A stretch of 34,924 nucleotides of DNA, from assembly GCA_015066245.1 (NCBI GenBank), contig SVOS01000017.1:1-34924 (forward strand). Direction: 5' to 3'. A program made the translations under genes and the position numbers. This document shows, piece after piece, positions 24,468-32,702 of the stretch. The DNA is from Oscillospiraceae bacterium (GTDB lineage: Bacteria > Bacillota > Clostridia > Oscillospirales > Acutalibacteraceae). The first letter of the stretch is position 1. Each line of letters begins with the position of its first letter. A model generated the notes under the pieces. The model did no database searches. It worked only from the letters and a program-made list of their open reading frames with translations, and was not told where the DNA came from.

Positions 24468-26114
24468 ATGGGTATGATTAAAAAGTACATCTCTGACCTT
24501 AAAACCGAGTTCAAGGGCTATAACGGTCAGAAACTGGTAAAAGACCTGACGGCAGGTCTTACGGTCTGCGCCGTTGCCTTGCCGCTTGCTCTGGCTTTTG
24601 GTGTAAGTGGTGGTGCTACTGCGGCTGCAGGTATGGTTACGGCTATTGTGGCAGGTATCGTTATCGGCATGCTCTCAGGTGCCTCTTTCCAGATTTCGGG
24701 ACCAACGGGTGCTATGAGTGCGGTGCTTATCTCGATAGTTATGACTTACGACCTTAAGGGCGTATTTATTGCTTGCTTCTTAGCAGGTGTAATTATGCTT
24801 TTGTGCGGTGTTTTTAAGATTGGCAGATTAATTAGCTTTATTCCGTCATCTGTTATTATGGGCTTTACCTCGGGTATTGCCATTACCATTGCTATGGGAC
24901 AGGTTGACAATTTCTTCGGCACAGTTAGTGAGGGAACCGGTATTATTGAAAAAGTCAGCTCTTACTTCAGACTCGGCTTTACTCCCGATTTAACCACTAC
25001 TCTCATTGCAGTAGGTGCAACTATTGTTATGATTTTCTGGCCCAAAAAGCTTGCATCAAAGGTGCCTGCATCACTTGTAGCGATTGTTATTGCAACTGCT
25101 GTGCAGATGATTTTCGGCTTTAATGTAGCAGTTGTAGGCGACATTCCCAAGACACTTTTCCTTGATCAGAGACTCAGCTTTGAGGGTGTTAACCTTGATA
25201 TGATTAAAAATCTTGCTTCACCCATCTTTACCATTGCGGCTTTGGCAATTATCGAAAGCTTACTTTGCGGTGCCTCTGCCTCCAGAATGAAAAAAGAGCC
25301 ATTTGACGCAGATAGAGAGTTGGTTGCTCAGGGTGTGGGCAATATGATTTTGCCTTTACTTGGCGGTGTGCCTGCTACAGCAGCGATTGCACGTACATCT
25401 GTTGCAATCAAGTCAGGCGAGCAGACAAGGCTTACAAGCATTTTCCACTCGATTTTCCTTTTAGCGGCTATGTTCCTTTTGGGCGGTGTAATGTCTCAGA
25501 TTCCTCTCTCGGCATTGGCGGCGGTGCTTATGGTTACAGCCTTTAAAATGAACGAGTGGGATGATATCAAGTTTATTTTTAAGCACAAGTTCAAGACTTC
25601 TATAAGCCAGTTTTTGCTTACAATGATTTGCACAGTTGTATTTGACCTTACAATTGCCATTGTTCTGGGTGTGCTTTACTCTGCAATTATGTATATGGCT
25701 CAGTCAGCTCATGTTTCGGTTCATTTTTCAGACGTTGACCCCGAAAAGCTTAAAGGCAAAATTGATTGCAGTGACGCCGATTTCAAGGGCGTACAGGTGG
25801 CTTATGTAACAGGACCTCTTTATTTTGCTTCAGCATCCTCGCTTGAAGCTCAGCTTCAGGAAATTAAGTCCGAGAGCCATACATTGCTTCTCTCTATGCG
25901 TGGTGTACCCAGTATAGACGTTGCAGGTGCAAAGGTAGTGCTTGAGACTGTAGAGGATTTAAAAGAAAATGGCGTTAAAATAATGTTTTGCGGTATGACA
26001 AAGCGTGCAAAGCTCACTTTGGACCGTGCAGGTGTTACTGATTTGATTGGTGAGGAGAACTATTTTGTAAGTGCTGACCTTGCTTTTGCAAAGATAACAG
26101 AAACCGCAAAATAA
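24468..26114 (+). CDS. SulP/SLC26-family anion transporter with STAS domain
   Basis: The 548-residue product begins with a short cytoplasmic lead and the family segment KDLTAGLTVCAVALPLALAF. The SulP pattern of 12-14 membrane segments follows (GASFQISGPTGAMSAV, SSVIMGFTSGIAI, GVPATAAIARTSVAIKSG). The cytoplasmic STAS domain covers about residues 430-545 (LLLSMRGVPSIDVAGAKVVLETV). SulP proteins carry sulfate, bicarbonate or other anions across the membrane. The substrate cannot be told from sequence alone. The ATG follows GAAGGG and a moderately supported promoter. It is a single-gene unit with a strong terminator. Confidence 0.93.
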   Translation: MGMIKKYISDLKTEFKGYNGQKLVKDLTAGLTVCAVALPLALAFGVSGGATAAAGMVTAIVAGIVIGMLSGASFQISGPTGAMSAVLISIVMTYDLKGVFIACFLAGVIMLLCGVFKIGRLISFIPSSVIMGFTSGIAITIAMGQVDNFFGTVSEGTGIIEKVSSYFRLGFTPDLTTTLIAVGATIVMIFWPKKLASKVPASLVAIVIATAVQMIFGFNVAVVGDIPKTLFLDQRLSFEGVNLDMIKNLASPIFTIAALAIIESLLCGASASRMKKEPFDADRELVAQGVGNMILPLLGGVPATAAIARTSVAIKSGEQTRLTSIFHSIFLLAAMFLLGGVMSQIPLSALAAVLMVTAFKMNEWDDIKFIFKHKFKTSISQFLLTMICTVVFDLTIAIVLGVLYSAIMYMAQSAHVSVHFSDVDPEKLKGKIDCSDADFKGVQVAYVTGPLYFASASSLEAQLQEIKSESHTLLLSMRGVPSIDVAGAKVVLETVEDLKENGVKIMFCGMTKRAKLTLDRAGVTDLIGEENYFVSADLAFAKITETAK

Positions 26115-26133
26115 TAAATAGACATAAAGCAGC

Positions 26134-26172
26134 AGACTGCTCTTAAGGATGTCCTTGAGAGCAGTCTTTTTT
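26134..26172 (+). terminator. Terminator of the SulP gene
   Basis: The arm AGACTGCTCT (26134-26143) pairs with 26158-26167, and the inner part CTTAAGGA/TCCTTGAG extends the stem. TTTTTT follows. Confidence 0.85.
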
Positions 26173-26175
26173 GTT

Positions 26176-27078
26176 TTACTGGATTTGAATAATCACAAGA
26201 TGTGCCGAAACGGGTCTTGTGCCGCCTGCAAGGGGAGTGATTGTCAGGGCTGCGGCATTGCTTGCGGGGTTACGCACCGTAAGCACAGAGTCTACAGAAG
26301 TTGTTTCTATTATTGCCATTCCCGTAATCTGAGTTGCACCTGCGGCACGGCCTGATACGGTATATTCCAAATCTTCTCCGTTTAAGGTGAGAATAAGCTG
26401 ACCTGCTTCATCAACAGGTACATTAAAATATACCTGATAAGTGCCGATTTCTGCAAGATTAAAGGAACTGTCGTCCAGTCTTGTGATATCGGTGCTGCTG
26501 ATAGGCCCATTCTGAGGAAAACTTACGTCTGTACCGGGGGCTACGGTAGCAGCATTATCAGGTGGCATAAGAGCGTAAAAATCAGCGAAATTGAGAACTC
26601 CACCGGGGATTCCCTGAGGACCGGCAGGTCCGGTTTCACCAACGGGACCCTGAGGACCAATAGGGCCTGTTTCACCAACGGGACCCTGAGGACCCGTAGC
26701 ACCTGTAGCACCCACAGGACCCTGAGGTCCGGTTGCTCCTGTCAATCCTTGAGGGCCGGCAGGACCGGTAGCACCAATGGGACCCTGAGGACCTGCAGGC
26801 CCCTGCGGACCTACAGGACCGGTTTCACCAATAGGGCCTTGTGCACCCACAGGGCCTTGAGGACCAATTGCACCCATAGGACCCTGAGGGCCAGTGGCAC
26901 CAGTTTCACCAATAGGTCCCTGAGGACCTATTGGACCCTGTGGCCCAATAGGACCGGCAACAGAGCCGCAACAGCATTGATAATTGTTATTCTTACAGCC
27001 GCAACCGTTGTCATCATCACAGCCGTTTAACAAAACATTCTGTGAATATATTTTTGTTTTAATATCTGATAAATCCAT
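26176..27078 (-). CDS. Collagen-like protein, BclA/exosporium type
   Basis: The 300-residue product has an N-terminal Cys-rich part ([14 protein letters not shown] near residues 19-38). 39 uninterrupted Gly-X-Y triplets follow (mostly [15 protein letters not shown]), and a beta-rich C-terminal domain covers about residues 165-300 ([24 protein letters not shown]). This is the layout of BclA-like exosporium filament proteins of Bacillus and Clostridioides. The triplets form a triple helix and the C-terminal domain trimerises. No signal peptide is present, in line with assembly on spores from inside the mother cell. The ATG follows AAAGGAG. Spore location is inferred from family, supported by a CATAnnnT-type -10 upstream. 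Confidence 0.9.
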   Translation of the reverse strand: MDLSDIKTKIYSQNVLLNGCDDDNGCGCKNNNYQCCCGSVAGPIGPQGPIGPQGPIGETGATGPQGPMGAIGPQGPVGAQGPIGETGPVGPQGPAGPQGPIGATGPAGPQGLTGATGPQGPVGATGATGPQGPVGETGPIGPQGPVGETGPAGPQGIPGGVLNFADFYALMPPDNAATVAPGTDVSFPQNGPISSTDITRLDDSSFNLAEIGTYQVYFNVPVDEAGQLILTLNGEDLEYTVSGRAAGATQITGMAIIETTSVDSVLTVRNPASNAAALTITPLAGGTRPVSAHLVIIQIQ

Positions 27079-27107
27079 TTCTGATCTCCTTTACATTGAA
27101 CTTGTTA

Positions 27108-27116
27108 CATAGTATG
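27108..27116 (-). promoter_or_regulatory. Possible sporulation-type (sigma-E/K-like) -10 of the collagen-like gene
   Basis: On the minus strand the nine bases CATACTATG match the CATAnnnT pattern of mother-cell sigma factors. They sit about 30 bases upstream of the collagen-like start codon. The matching -35 element is not convincing (a GCATATT is spaced only 11 bases away). Confidence 0.3.
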
Positions 27117-27213
27117 CAGAATTAAAGAATATGCTACATCGCATAAATAGAGTGTTTTTGCATCCGAAAAAATGCATCTTACTTTATAAAAACAACCGCT
27201 TACTGTGTTTTTG

Positions 27214-27242
27214 GGGACAAAAAGCGGGGTGTAGACTATAAT
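27214..27242 (+). promoter_or_regulatory. Promoter of the small membrane protein and amidase genes
   Basis: GGGACA (27214-27219) and TATAAT (27237-27242) are spaced by 17 bases. The -35 is moderate, the -10 is perfect. Confidence 0.55.
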
Positions 27243-27288
27243 AATGACAGTTCCTGAGGGAACACAAAAACATTCAGGAGGAATTATT

Positions 27289-27486
27289 ATGAAAAATGAA
27301 GCATTAAAAAAGCTTTGCGGCTTTATTAAACTGGTATTTAAGGCAGTAACAACTGCTATGGGTGTTGCAGTGGTGGCATTGAGCATTATGGGCAAGGTTG
27401 ATATGGACTCTGCCGTTATGCTTCTGGGTATCGGTGTTGCATGTGCTGGTATCAGTGCTTTGATGAGCGGAAAAGATAAAGAGTAA
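27289..27486 (+). CDS. Small hydrophobic membrane protein
   Basis: The ATG at 27289 follows CAGGAGGA (27275-27282). An in-frame ATG at 27244 directly overlaps the promoter and is rejected. The 65-residue product has a lysine-rich start, two hydrophobic segments (about residues 10-30 and 38-58) with a short KVDMDS turn, and a charged tail (GKDKE). There are no conserved residues that suggest catalysis. It is the first gene of a pair. The amidase gene starts 18 bases after its stop. I do not recognise the family. Confidence 0.8.
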   Translation: MKNEALKKLCGFIKLVFKAVTTAMGVAVVALSIMGKVDMDSAVMLLGIGVACAGISALMSGKDKE

Positions 27487-27504
27487 TTAAGGGAGAAAAG
27501 AATT

Positions 27505-28551
27505 ATGAAAAAACCTGTTAAAGTTTTACTTATTGTCGTTTCCTCAATTCTTGCTTTGGTACTCGTTGTTGGCGGAGTTGTGTTTTGGATGTTCATAGAC
27601 AAAATCAGATCTGCTTCAAGTGTGCAGAAAATAGGAGAAAACCTTTACTATCTTGAGTATGTAGGCGATTATGGCTTTGGAAAATTCCTTGAGGAAGGCG
27701 GAGCTGAAAGCGAAGAAAAAATGGCAGAGTATATTGTTTCTTATATTTCCTGCGGTTTTTACAAGCCTGACCTCGAAGAAACAGAAATGAATTTCGGTTG
27801 CAGCACCTTGAGTACAAAAGGTGAGGACTACAGCCTGATGGGCAGAAACTATGACTGGCAGGGTACCTCGGGCAATGCAATGATTATTCATACTGAGCCT
27901 GATGATGGCTATGAATCTTATTCTACAACATGGTTAGATTTCCTGGGCTTTGGTGATGGTTTTGCACCTGAGGATTTTAAGGATAAATATATGTCTCTGG
28001 CTGCTGTTTATGTTCCCCTTGACGGTATGAATGAAAAGGGGCTCTGTGTTGCTGACCTTATTGCAGGAGACAATGAAGTTACTAAGCAAAACACCGAGAA
28101 AGCAGACCTTACAACAACCTCTGCAATTCGTCTGTTGCTTGATAAAGCCGCAAATGTAGACGAGGCAATTGATTTATTAAAGCAATATGATATGAATTCT
28201 TCAATCGGCATGGCACATCATCTTGCCATAAGTGACGCACAGGGTAATTCTGTTGTGGTTGAGTATATCAATGGAGAAATGATAGTGACAAAAACCGATA
28301 TTGTAACAAATCATTATCTTTCACAGGGCGAAAAATTTGGAGTTGGAGATACAGAGTCTCATAATCGTTTTGAAAGATTAGATGGTATGAAAAACACTGT
28401 AAAAAGCACAGAGGCTATGGCTCAGTGTATGGAAAGTGCATCTTATCAGGGTATTACTCAGTGGAGTGTTGTGTACGACAAGAGCAATATGTCCCTTGAT
28501 TTTTACAGCAAAAGAGATTTTGATAATCCCTTGAGCTTTGATTTTATGTGA
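27505..28551 (+). CDS. Membrane-anchored Ntn hydrolase of the choloylglycine hydrolase/acyltransferase (C-N amidase) superfamily
   Basis: The 348-residue product starts with a single membrane helix (about residues 5-31). An N-terminal nucleophile amidase domain follows. The signature is GC99STLS, then MGRNYDW about 15 residues later, which is typical of penicillin V acylase/C45-peptidase-type proteins and bile salt hydrolase relatives. Further on are GMNEKGLCVADL and SDAQGNSVVVEY. Such enzymes release the nucleophile by cutting just before the Cys, so an active form would lose residues 1-98 or be cleaved while the anchor stays attached. The substrate (acyl amide, bile salt, lipid amide or cell-wall amide) is not decidable. 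A signal-type helix suggests an extracytoplasmic site. Its ribosome binding site is AGGGAG. Confidence 0.85.
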   Translation: MKKPVKVLLIVVSSILALVLVVGGVVFWMFIDKIRSASSVQKIGENLYYLEYVGDYGFGKFLEEGGAESEEKMAEYIVSYISCGFYKPDLEETEMNFGCSTLSTKGEDYSLMGRNYDWQGTSGNAMIIHTEPDDGYESYSTTWLDFLGFGDGFAPEDFKDKYMSLAAVYVPLDGMNEKGLCVADLIAGDNEVTKQNTEKADLTTTSAIRLLLDKAANVDEAIDLLKQYDMNSSIGMAHHLAISDAQGNSVVVEYINGEMIVTKTDIVTNHYLSQGEKFGVGDTESHNRFERLDGMKNTVKSTEAMAQCMESASYQGITQWSVVYDKSNMSLDFYSKRDFDNPLSFDFM

Positions 28552-28559
28552 TGTATAAT
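28531..28559 (+). promoter_or_regulatory. Promoter of lytTR-DUF3021 inside the end of the amidase gene
   Basis: TTGAGC (28531-28536) and TATAAT (28554-28559) are spaced by 17 bases. The -35 is in the last codons of the amidase gene. Confidence 0.55.
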
Positions 28560-28596
28560 TAACCTATAAACGACAGATAGGGCAGGTTTAGAAAAA

Positions 28597-29037
28597 ATGA
28601 AAGTTACATTTGAGTCGGCAAATTTAGCCGAGACAGAAGTTATAATCAAGGGTGATATTGCCGACCCGGAAGCAATGGCGGTCTTGGAATTTATCAAATC
28701 CAGAAATTCTGTCACAAAAAAGCTGATGCTTTACAGAGAGGACGAGCAGTTTTTGCTTTCACCATCTGAGGTGGTGTATATCGAGGCATCAGACAATAAA
28801 GTTCAGGCAATAACAACTTCAGGTATATATGACACAAAGAAAAAGCTTTATGAGCTTAAAGAGCAGCTTGGCGCAGAGCCTTTTGCTCAGATTAACAAGG
28901 GTACTTTGGTTAACATAGATTTTGTAAAGTCGGTACAAGCGGAATTCAGCGGAAATTACAGTCTGCGTTTAAAACAAGGCAAAGAAATACTTACGATTTC
29001 ACGAAAATACTTTAAAGAATTTAAGAGCAAGATTTAA
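28597..29037 (+). CDS. LytTR-domain DNA-binding regulator without receiver
   Basis: The 146-residue product has a short N-terminal part and a LytTR DNA-binding domain from about residue 45 to the end (EVVYIEASDNKVQAITTSG, AQINKGTLVNIDFVKSV, LTISRKYFKEFK). No response-regulator receiver domain precedes it, so it is not a classic two-component regulator. Such stand-alone LytTR regulators are frequently followed by a DUF3021 membrane protein, as here (16 bases downstream), and the pair is thought to act together by sensing through the membrane partner. Targets are unknown. The ribosome binding site is weak, and the gene has its own promoter in the upstream gene. Confidence 0.92.
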   Translation: MKVTFESANLAETEVIIKGDIADPEAMAVLEFIKSRNSVTKKLMLYREDEQFLLSPSEVVYIEASDNKVQAITTSGIYDTKKKLYELKEQLGAEPFAQINKGTLVNIDFVKSVQAEFSGNYSLRLKQGKEILTISRKYFKEFKSKI

Positions 29038-29052
29038 TTGGAGGTTTTAGAA

Positions 29053-29448
29053 ATGAAAAATATTGGTACAAAAATTTTATTAGCTTGCCTTATGGGCATT
29101 GGTATAGGAATTCCAATTACCCTTATTTGCATAATTGCAATGGGAGGTTTTAATGATACAATCAGAGAGATTCTGGTGTGGACAGTGTCCTCGGCACTTT
29201 TCGGTGTTCTTTCCGTGTTTACTTTCGGCAATGACAGGCTTAATTTTATAGCAGCAACTGTACTTCACTGTGCGGGTTGTTTTGGCATTACTGTTGGCAC
29301 CTGTGCAATTAACGGCTATGCAGATACAGGAAGCTTCGGATATCTGCTTCTAATTTTCGTGGTTGTTTACGGGGTGCTTTATGGTGGAAGCCTTATTTCG
29401 ATGAAAATCAATGCCAGAAAGGCAAACGAAGCCTTAAAGGAAAAATAA
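29053..29448 (+). CDS. DUF3021 family membrane protein
   Basis: The ATG at 29053 has GGAGG (29040-29044) eight bases upstream. The in-frame TTG at 29038 overlaps that site. The 131-residue product has four membrane segments in the order seen in DUF3021 proteins, including an early GIGIPITLICI and a late LLLIFVVVYGVLYGGSLI, and a Lys-rich C-terminal tail. Its placement directly after the LytTR gene is the standard neighbourhood for this family. It probably modulates the regulator, which is inferred from co-occurrence. Confidence 0.85.
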   Translation: MKNIGTKILLACLMGIGIGIPITLICIIAMGGFNDTIREILVWTVSSALFGVLSVFTFGNDRLNFIAATVLHCAGCFGITVGTCAINGYADTGSFGYLLLIFVVVYGVLYGGSLISMKINARKANEALKEK

Positions 29449-29450
29449 AC

Positions 29451-29486
29451 AAAGCGTCGTGATTCTAATAAATCACGACGCTTTTT
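29451..29486 (+). terminator. Terminator of lytTR-DUF3021
   Basis: A perfect 14-bp stem (29451-29464 with 29471-29484) with a 6-base loop runs into TTTTT. Confidence 0.9.
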
Positions 29487-29488
29487 AC

Positions 29489-29517
29489 TTTACATAGAGA
29501 AAATTATATGGTAATAT
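29489..29517 (+). promoter_or_regulatory. Promoter of the acyltransferase gene
   Basis: TTTACA (29489-29494) and TAATAT (29512-29517) are spaced by 17 bases, immediately after the upstream terminator. Confidence 0.6.
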
Positions 29518-29545
29518 TAGATATAAATAATAAGGGGGCGGCATA

Positions 29546-30589
29546 ATGGGTGTACAGAGCAAAAGCATGAGTGCAATAGATTTAACAAAATTTATTTTTG
29601 CAATACTTGTTGTAAGTATACACACAAATCCCTTGGAGGCGTATACCGAATTTGGCAATTGGTTTTTGATTGATGTAGTCGCGGGTTTAGCGGTTCCATT
29701 CTTTTTTATGGCAAGTGGCTATTTCTTATTTAGCAAATTAATCTATGAAAACGGTAAAATAAAAAAGTGTAAAGAGAATTTCTCCAGATTTAAGAAGTAT
29801 TATTTGAGAATTTTTTTGTTGTATTTTATTTGGTCTATCATTTATTTGTGCTGGCAGATTCCCGAATGGATATACCTGGATTGGTTTTCTTTTAATGCGA
29901 TTAAGGACTATTTATTAAGTGCAGTTGCTTCGGGTTCGTATTATCATTTTTGGTATATTCTCAGTTTGCTTTACGTCATTCCGATTATGTATTTTGTATT
30001 ACGACATATAAATGTTAAAATATATGCTATAATAATGGCAGTTATATATGTTTTCGGTGTGTTATTCTACACATACGGAAATCAGTACTCCCCTTATATA
30101 TTGATAAGAGCGTGGAATATCTTTCCTGTTCCTTTTGTTTCAATACTATTAATTATGCCGTCCGTAAGCACTTGTTTGTTCATAGATAAACTAAGAATTA
30201 AGAACACAACTAATCTTTTGCTGTTTGTTGTATTTTATATTTTTTTTGCTATTGAGTCAGTTTTATTTAAATTTTATACTGAACGCACTGCTAATACTCA
30301 GTATGCACTATTAATAGTTCCTACCATCTTTTTCTTGTTCTCCTGGGTGAAAAAATGTGACTTGCACATCAGCAATCAAACCTCGGTATTCCTTAGAAAT
30401 ATGAGTTCAATCGTATATTTGGCTCATCCTATGGTTATGAATTTATTGGGATTGGCTATAGCAAAAGATAATATAAATTGTACACTATATTTTGTTATCG
30501 TAACGATTGCAACACTTATGTTAGCCTTTTCATTAAGTTTTATTAACTTAAAGTTTAAAGGTATTAAATTTTTAAATTATCTGATGTAA
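29546..30589 (+). CDS. Membrane acyltransferase, acyltransferase-3 family
   Basis: The 347-residue product opens with the family segment SAIDLTKFIFAILVVSIHTNP, in which the His is the predicted catalytic residue. It continues with FFFMASGYFLF and about ten membrane helices. Acyltransferase-3 proteins O-acetylate sugars of cell-wall, exopolysaccharide or lipid substrates from an acyl donor. The N-terminal half of VanT-like racemases is similar, but no racemase domain follows here. The gene is visibly more AT-rich than its neighbours, with many ATA, TTA and TTT codons, so transfer from another lineage is plausible. Its ribosome binding site is AAGGGGG. It ends at a shared terminator convergent with the patatin gene. 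Confidence 0.88.
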   Translation: MGVQSKSMSAIDLTKFIFAILVVSIHTNPLEAYTEFGNWFLIDVVAGLAVPFFFMASGYFLFSKLIYENGKIKKCKENFSRFKKYYLRIFLLYFIWSIIYLCWQIPEWIYLDWFSFNAIKDYLLSAVASGSYYHFWYILSLLYVIPIMYFVLRHINVKIYAIIMAVIYVFGVLFYTYGNQYSPYILIRAWNIFPVPFVSILLIMPSVSTCLFIDKLRIKNTTNLLLFVVFYIFFAIESVLFKFYTERTANTQYALLIVPTIFFLFSWVKKCDLHISNQTSVFLRNMSSIVYLAHPMVMNLLGLAIAKDNINCTLYFVIVTIATLMLAFSLSFINLKFKGIKFLNYLM

Positions 30590-30593
30590 TAAG

Positions 30594-30623
30594 AAAAGCC
30601 TGCTTTTTATCAAGCGGGCTTTT
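30594..30623. terminator. Shared terminator of acyltransferase and patatin
   Basis: The arm AAAAGCCTGCTT pairs with AAGCGGGCTTTT (one T-G pair) across a 6-base loop. A and T runs at the ends make it active on both strands. Confidence 0.8.
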
Positions 30624-30627
30624 GATA

Positions 30628-31473
30628 TTATTTAAGGTATTCTTTGATTTTATCCAGATTTTTCATTGCTTCCGCTCTGCCCAGGTCGTAGACCTTTTTA
30701 AGGATTTCGGGATTTTTCTCAAGTCTGCCGATAGGAAGTTTTTCGGAAGGTCTTATAACAAAAGCAGAGCCTTTTTTCTCTGCATTTTCAGTGTATTTTG
30801 TCTGATTGTTGTATAAGATGTGGCGGTTTGCCATAGCCTCAATAAGCCTTGGATATTTTCTGAGCTTGATCTTCATAAGAGGGATGAGTCGGTTTTTCTT
30901 TTTGACATAATCCTTTGGTTGAGTGAGAATTACCAGATTTTTGTCATATCCTTTGTTTACAAAAAACTCAAGGGGAATAGAGTCTGCGATTCCACCGTCC
31001 AGCATTTCTTTTCCGTCAAGCTCTACGGGCCTTGAGACAAGAGGCATTGATGCAGACGCACGCATATATTCAAGCCCCTTTTCGTCAGCTGAGTCAATAC
31101 GCTGATATAGTGCCTTGCCGCTGTTGATGTCAGTGGCGACAACATAAAATTTAACGGGATTGTTTTTGAAAGTATCATTGTCAAAGGGGTCCAGCTCGTT
31201 GGGGATTATATTGTAGCAGAAATCACGTCCGAACATATCGCCGGTTTTAATAAGAGAGCTCAACGAACAGTATCGGGGGTCTCTGACGTATTTCATATTA
31301 TAGCGAATGGTTCTGCCGATTTGCTTTGATTTGTAGTTGCAACCAAAAACAGCACCTGCCGATACGCCCACAATGCCATCAACTTCTATACCTGCCTCCA
31401 TAAGCACGTCCATAACGCCTGCCGAGAACATGCCACGCATAGCTCCGCCTTCTAAAATAAGACCTTTTTTCAT
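30628..31473 (-). CDS. Patatin-like phospholipase
   Basis: The 281-residue product has the patatin signature: the oxyanion loop GGAMRG (residues 9-14), the nucleophile elbow G-V-S38-A-G, and the catalytic Asp in MLDGGIADSIP. Patatins are Ser-Asp dyad lipid acyl hydrolases releasing fatty acids from phospholipids or glycolipids. No signal peptide is visible, so the enzyme is probably cytoplasmic or peripheral at the membrane. This ORF type is common in Clostridia as a standalone gene. The ATG at 31473 follows AAGGTGTG. An upstream in-frame extension would add a non-coding-like leader and overlap the promoter. Confidence 0.93.
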   Translation of the reverse strand: MKKGLILEGGAMRGMFSAGVMDVLMEAGIEVDGIVGVSAGAVFGCNYKSKQIGRTIRYNMKYVRDPRYCSLSSLIKTGDMFGRDFCYNIIPNELDPFDNDTFKNNPVKFYVVATDINSGKALYQRIDSADEKGLEYMRASASMPLVSRPVELDGKEMLDGGIADSIPLEFFVNKGYDKNLVILTQPKDYVKKKNRLIPLMKIKLRKYPRLIEAMANRHILYNNQTKYTENAEKKGSAFVIRPSEKLPIGRLEKNPEILKKVYDLGRAEAMKNLDKIKEYLK

Positions 31474-31503
31474 AAACACACCTTCTGTATAAATATGATA
31501 AAA

Positions 31504-31532
31504 ATTGTATCTTAGTTTTAAGAAAAAATCAA
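31504..31532 (-). promoter_or_regulatory. Promoter of the patatin gene
   Basis: On the minus strand TTGATT (31527-31532) and TACAAT (31504-31509) are spaced by 17 bases. Confidence 0.6.
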
Positions 31533-31581
31533 CAGAAAATGGTAGACAAAATGACAAAAATGTCAATTTTCCAAAAACCTA

Positions 31582-31610
31582 TTGACAAAGTAAGCATTTA
31601 CCAATAATAT
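31582..31610 (+). promoter_or_regulatory. Promoter of the aquaporin gene
   Basis: TTGACA (31582-31587) and TAATAT (31605-31610) are spaced by 17 bases. The patatin promoter lies about 50 bases away on the other strand. Confidence 0.7.
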
Positions 31611-31671
31611 GTGATTAGCAACAGTGTCATACTTTATTTTGTTGCATAAAACTGAATAAGGAGATGTTATT

Positions 31672-32340
31672 ATGGAAAGCATTAAAAAGTATGTGGCTGA
31701 ATTTATCGGCACATTCGTACTGGTTCTCTTTGCATGCGGTACTGCGGTTGCAGTAGGTTGCGATGCAACAAAACCTGAAGGACCATATCTGCTTACAGCT
31801 CTTGCTTTCGGTCTGGTAATCGTTGCAATGGCTTATTCTATCGGTAATGTTTCAGGATGCCATATTAATCCTGCGGTTTCTATTGCTATGCTTGTAAGCG
31901 GCAAGATGACATTTAAGGATTTTATCGGCTACATTGTATCACAGTTTGCAGGTGCCATCGCAGGTGCCGCAGTTCTTGGCTGGTTCCTGGGCTTTGATTG
32001 CTCCTTCGGTGCAAACAATCTTTACAAGGGCGACATCTGGATGTCCTTGGCAATTGAGATCGTGCTTACATTTGTATTTGTAATTGCAATTTTAGGTGTT
32101 ACCTCCAAGGCTGAAAACAGCAAGGTAGCAGGTATTGTAATTGGTCTTACACTTACATTGGTACATATCTTTGGTATTCACTTTACCGGCACATCTGTTA
32201 ACCCTGCAAGAAGCTTAGGCCCCGCTATTTTTGCTGGCGGTGAAGCTCTCAGCAATGTATGGGTATTTATTGTTGCTCCTCTTGTTGGCGGTGTTCTTGC
32301 TGCTATTGTTTACAAGGCAATCGCTCCCAAGTCTGAGTAA
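31672..32340 (+). CDS. Aquaporin, MIP family (water-channel type)
   Basis: The 222-residue product has six membrane helices and both pore motifs: HIN66-P-A in the first half and N177-P-A-R180 in the second. The second motif is followed by Ser (NPARSLGP), as in water-selective AqpZ-type channels, while glycerol facilitators have Asp there. Selectivity is thus inferred to be water, but small solutes cannot be excluded. The ribosome binding site is AAGGAG, and the gene has its own consensus promoter. The acyl carrier protein gene follows 78 bases later. Confidence 0.93.
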   Translation: MESIKKYVAEFIGTFVLVLFACGTAVAVGCDATKPEGPYLLTALAFGLVIVAMAYSIGNVSGCHINPAVSIAMLVSGKMTFKDFIGYIVSQFAGAIAGAAVLGWFLGFDCSFGANNLYKGDIWMSLAIEIVLTFVFVIAILGVTSKAENSKVAGIVIGLTLTLVHIFGIHFTGTSVNPARSLGPAIFAGGEALSNVWVFIVAPLVGGVLAAIVYKAIAPKSE

Positions 32341-32418
32341 TTTTTGATATATAAGGGTATGACACGAAGATACCGCTAAGGCGGAAAATATGCAAATTCT
32401 ATTTTGGAGGCAAATGTA

Positions 32419-32646
32419 ATGGTTTTTGAAAAGGTTAAGGTTATCCTTGCAGAGCAGTTTGACGTAGAAGAGGATACAATCACAATGGACACAAATCTTG
32501 AGGATGATTTATCCGCAGATTCTCTTGACGTTGTTGATCTTCTTATGTCTATCGAGGACGAGTTTGAGATTGAGATTCCCGACGAGGAAATCGAAAACAT
32601 CAGAACAGTCGCAGAGCTTGTTTCTTTCATCGAGAGCAATAACTGA
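32419..32646 (+). CDS. acpP: Acyl carrier protein
   Basis: The 75-residue acidic product has the classic sequence around the phosphopantetheine site, D-S35-L-D (LSADSLDVVDLLMSIE). It carries growing acyl chains in fatty acid synthesis. The ATG at 32419 follows TTGGAGG. The in-frame TTG at 32404 sits inside that ribosome binding site. No fatty acid synthesis genes are adjacent, so this copy could serve general fatty acid synthesis or a separate acylation. The helix-2 region after Ser35 is conserved, so it should be functional. Confidence 0.95.
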   Translation: MVFEKVKVILAEQFDVEEDTITMDTNLEDDLSADSLDVVDLLMSIEDEFEIEIPDEEIENIRTVAELVSFIESNN

Positions 32647-32658
32647 TAAAACCAGTTT

Positions 32659-32692
32659 GACTCCCCAATTAAGATTGGGGAGTCGATTTTTT
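32659..32692 (+). terminator. Terminator of the acyl carrier protein gene
   Basis: A perfect 11-bp stem (32659-32669 with 32674-32684, arm GACTCCCCAAT) with a TAAG loop is followed by GATTTTTTT. Confidence 0.92.
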
Positions 32693-32702
32693 TGCATAAT
32701 TA

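Noticed and set aside
26749..27030. A 93-codon plus-strand frame inside the collagen-like gene
   Set aside because: It is an antisense reflection of the Gly-X-Y repeats, without a ribosome binding site.
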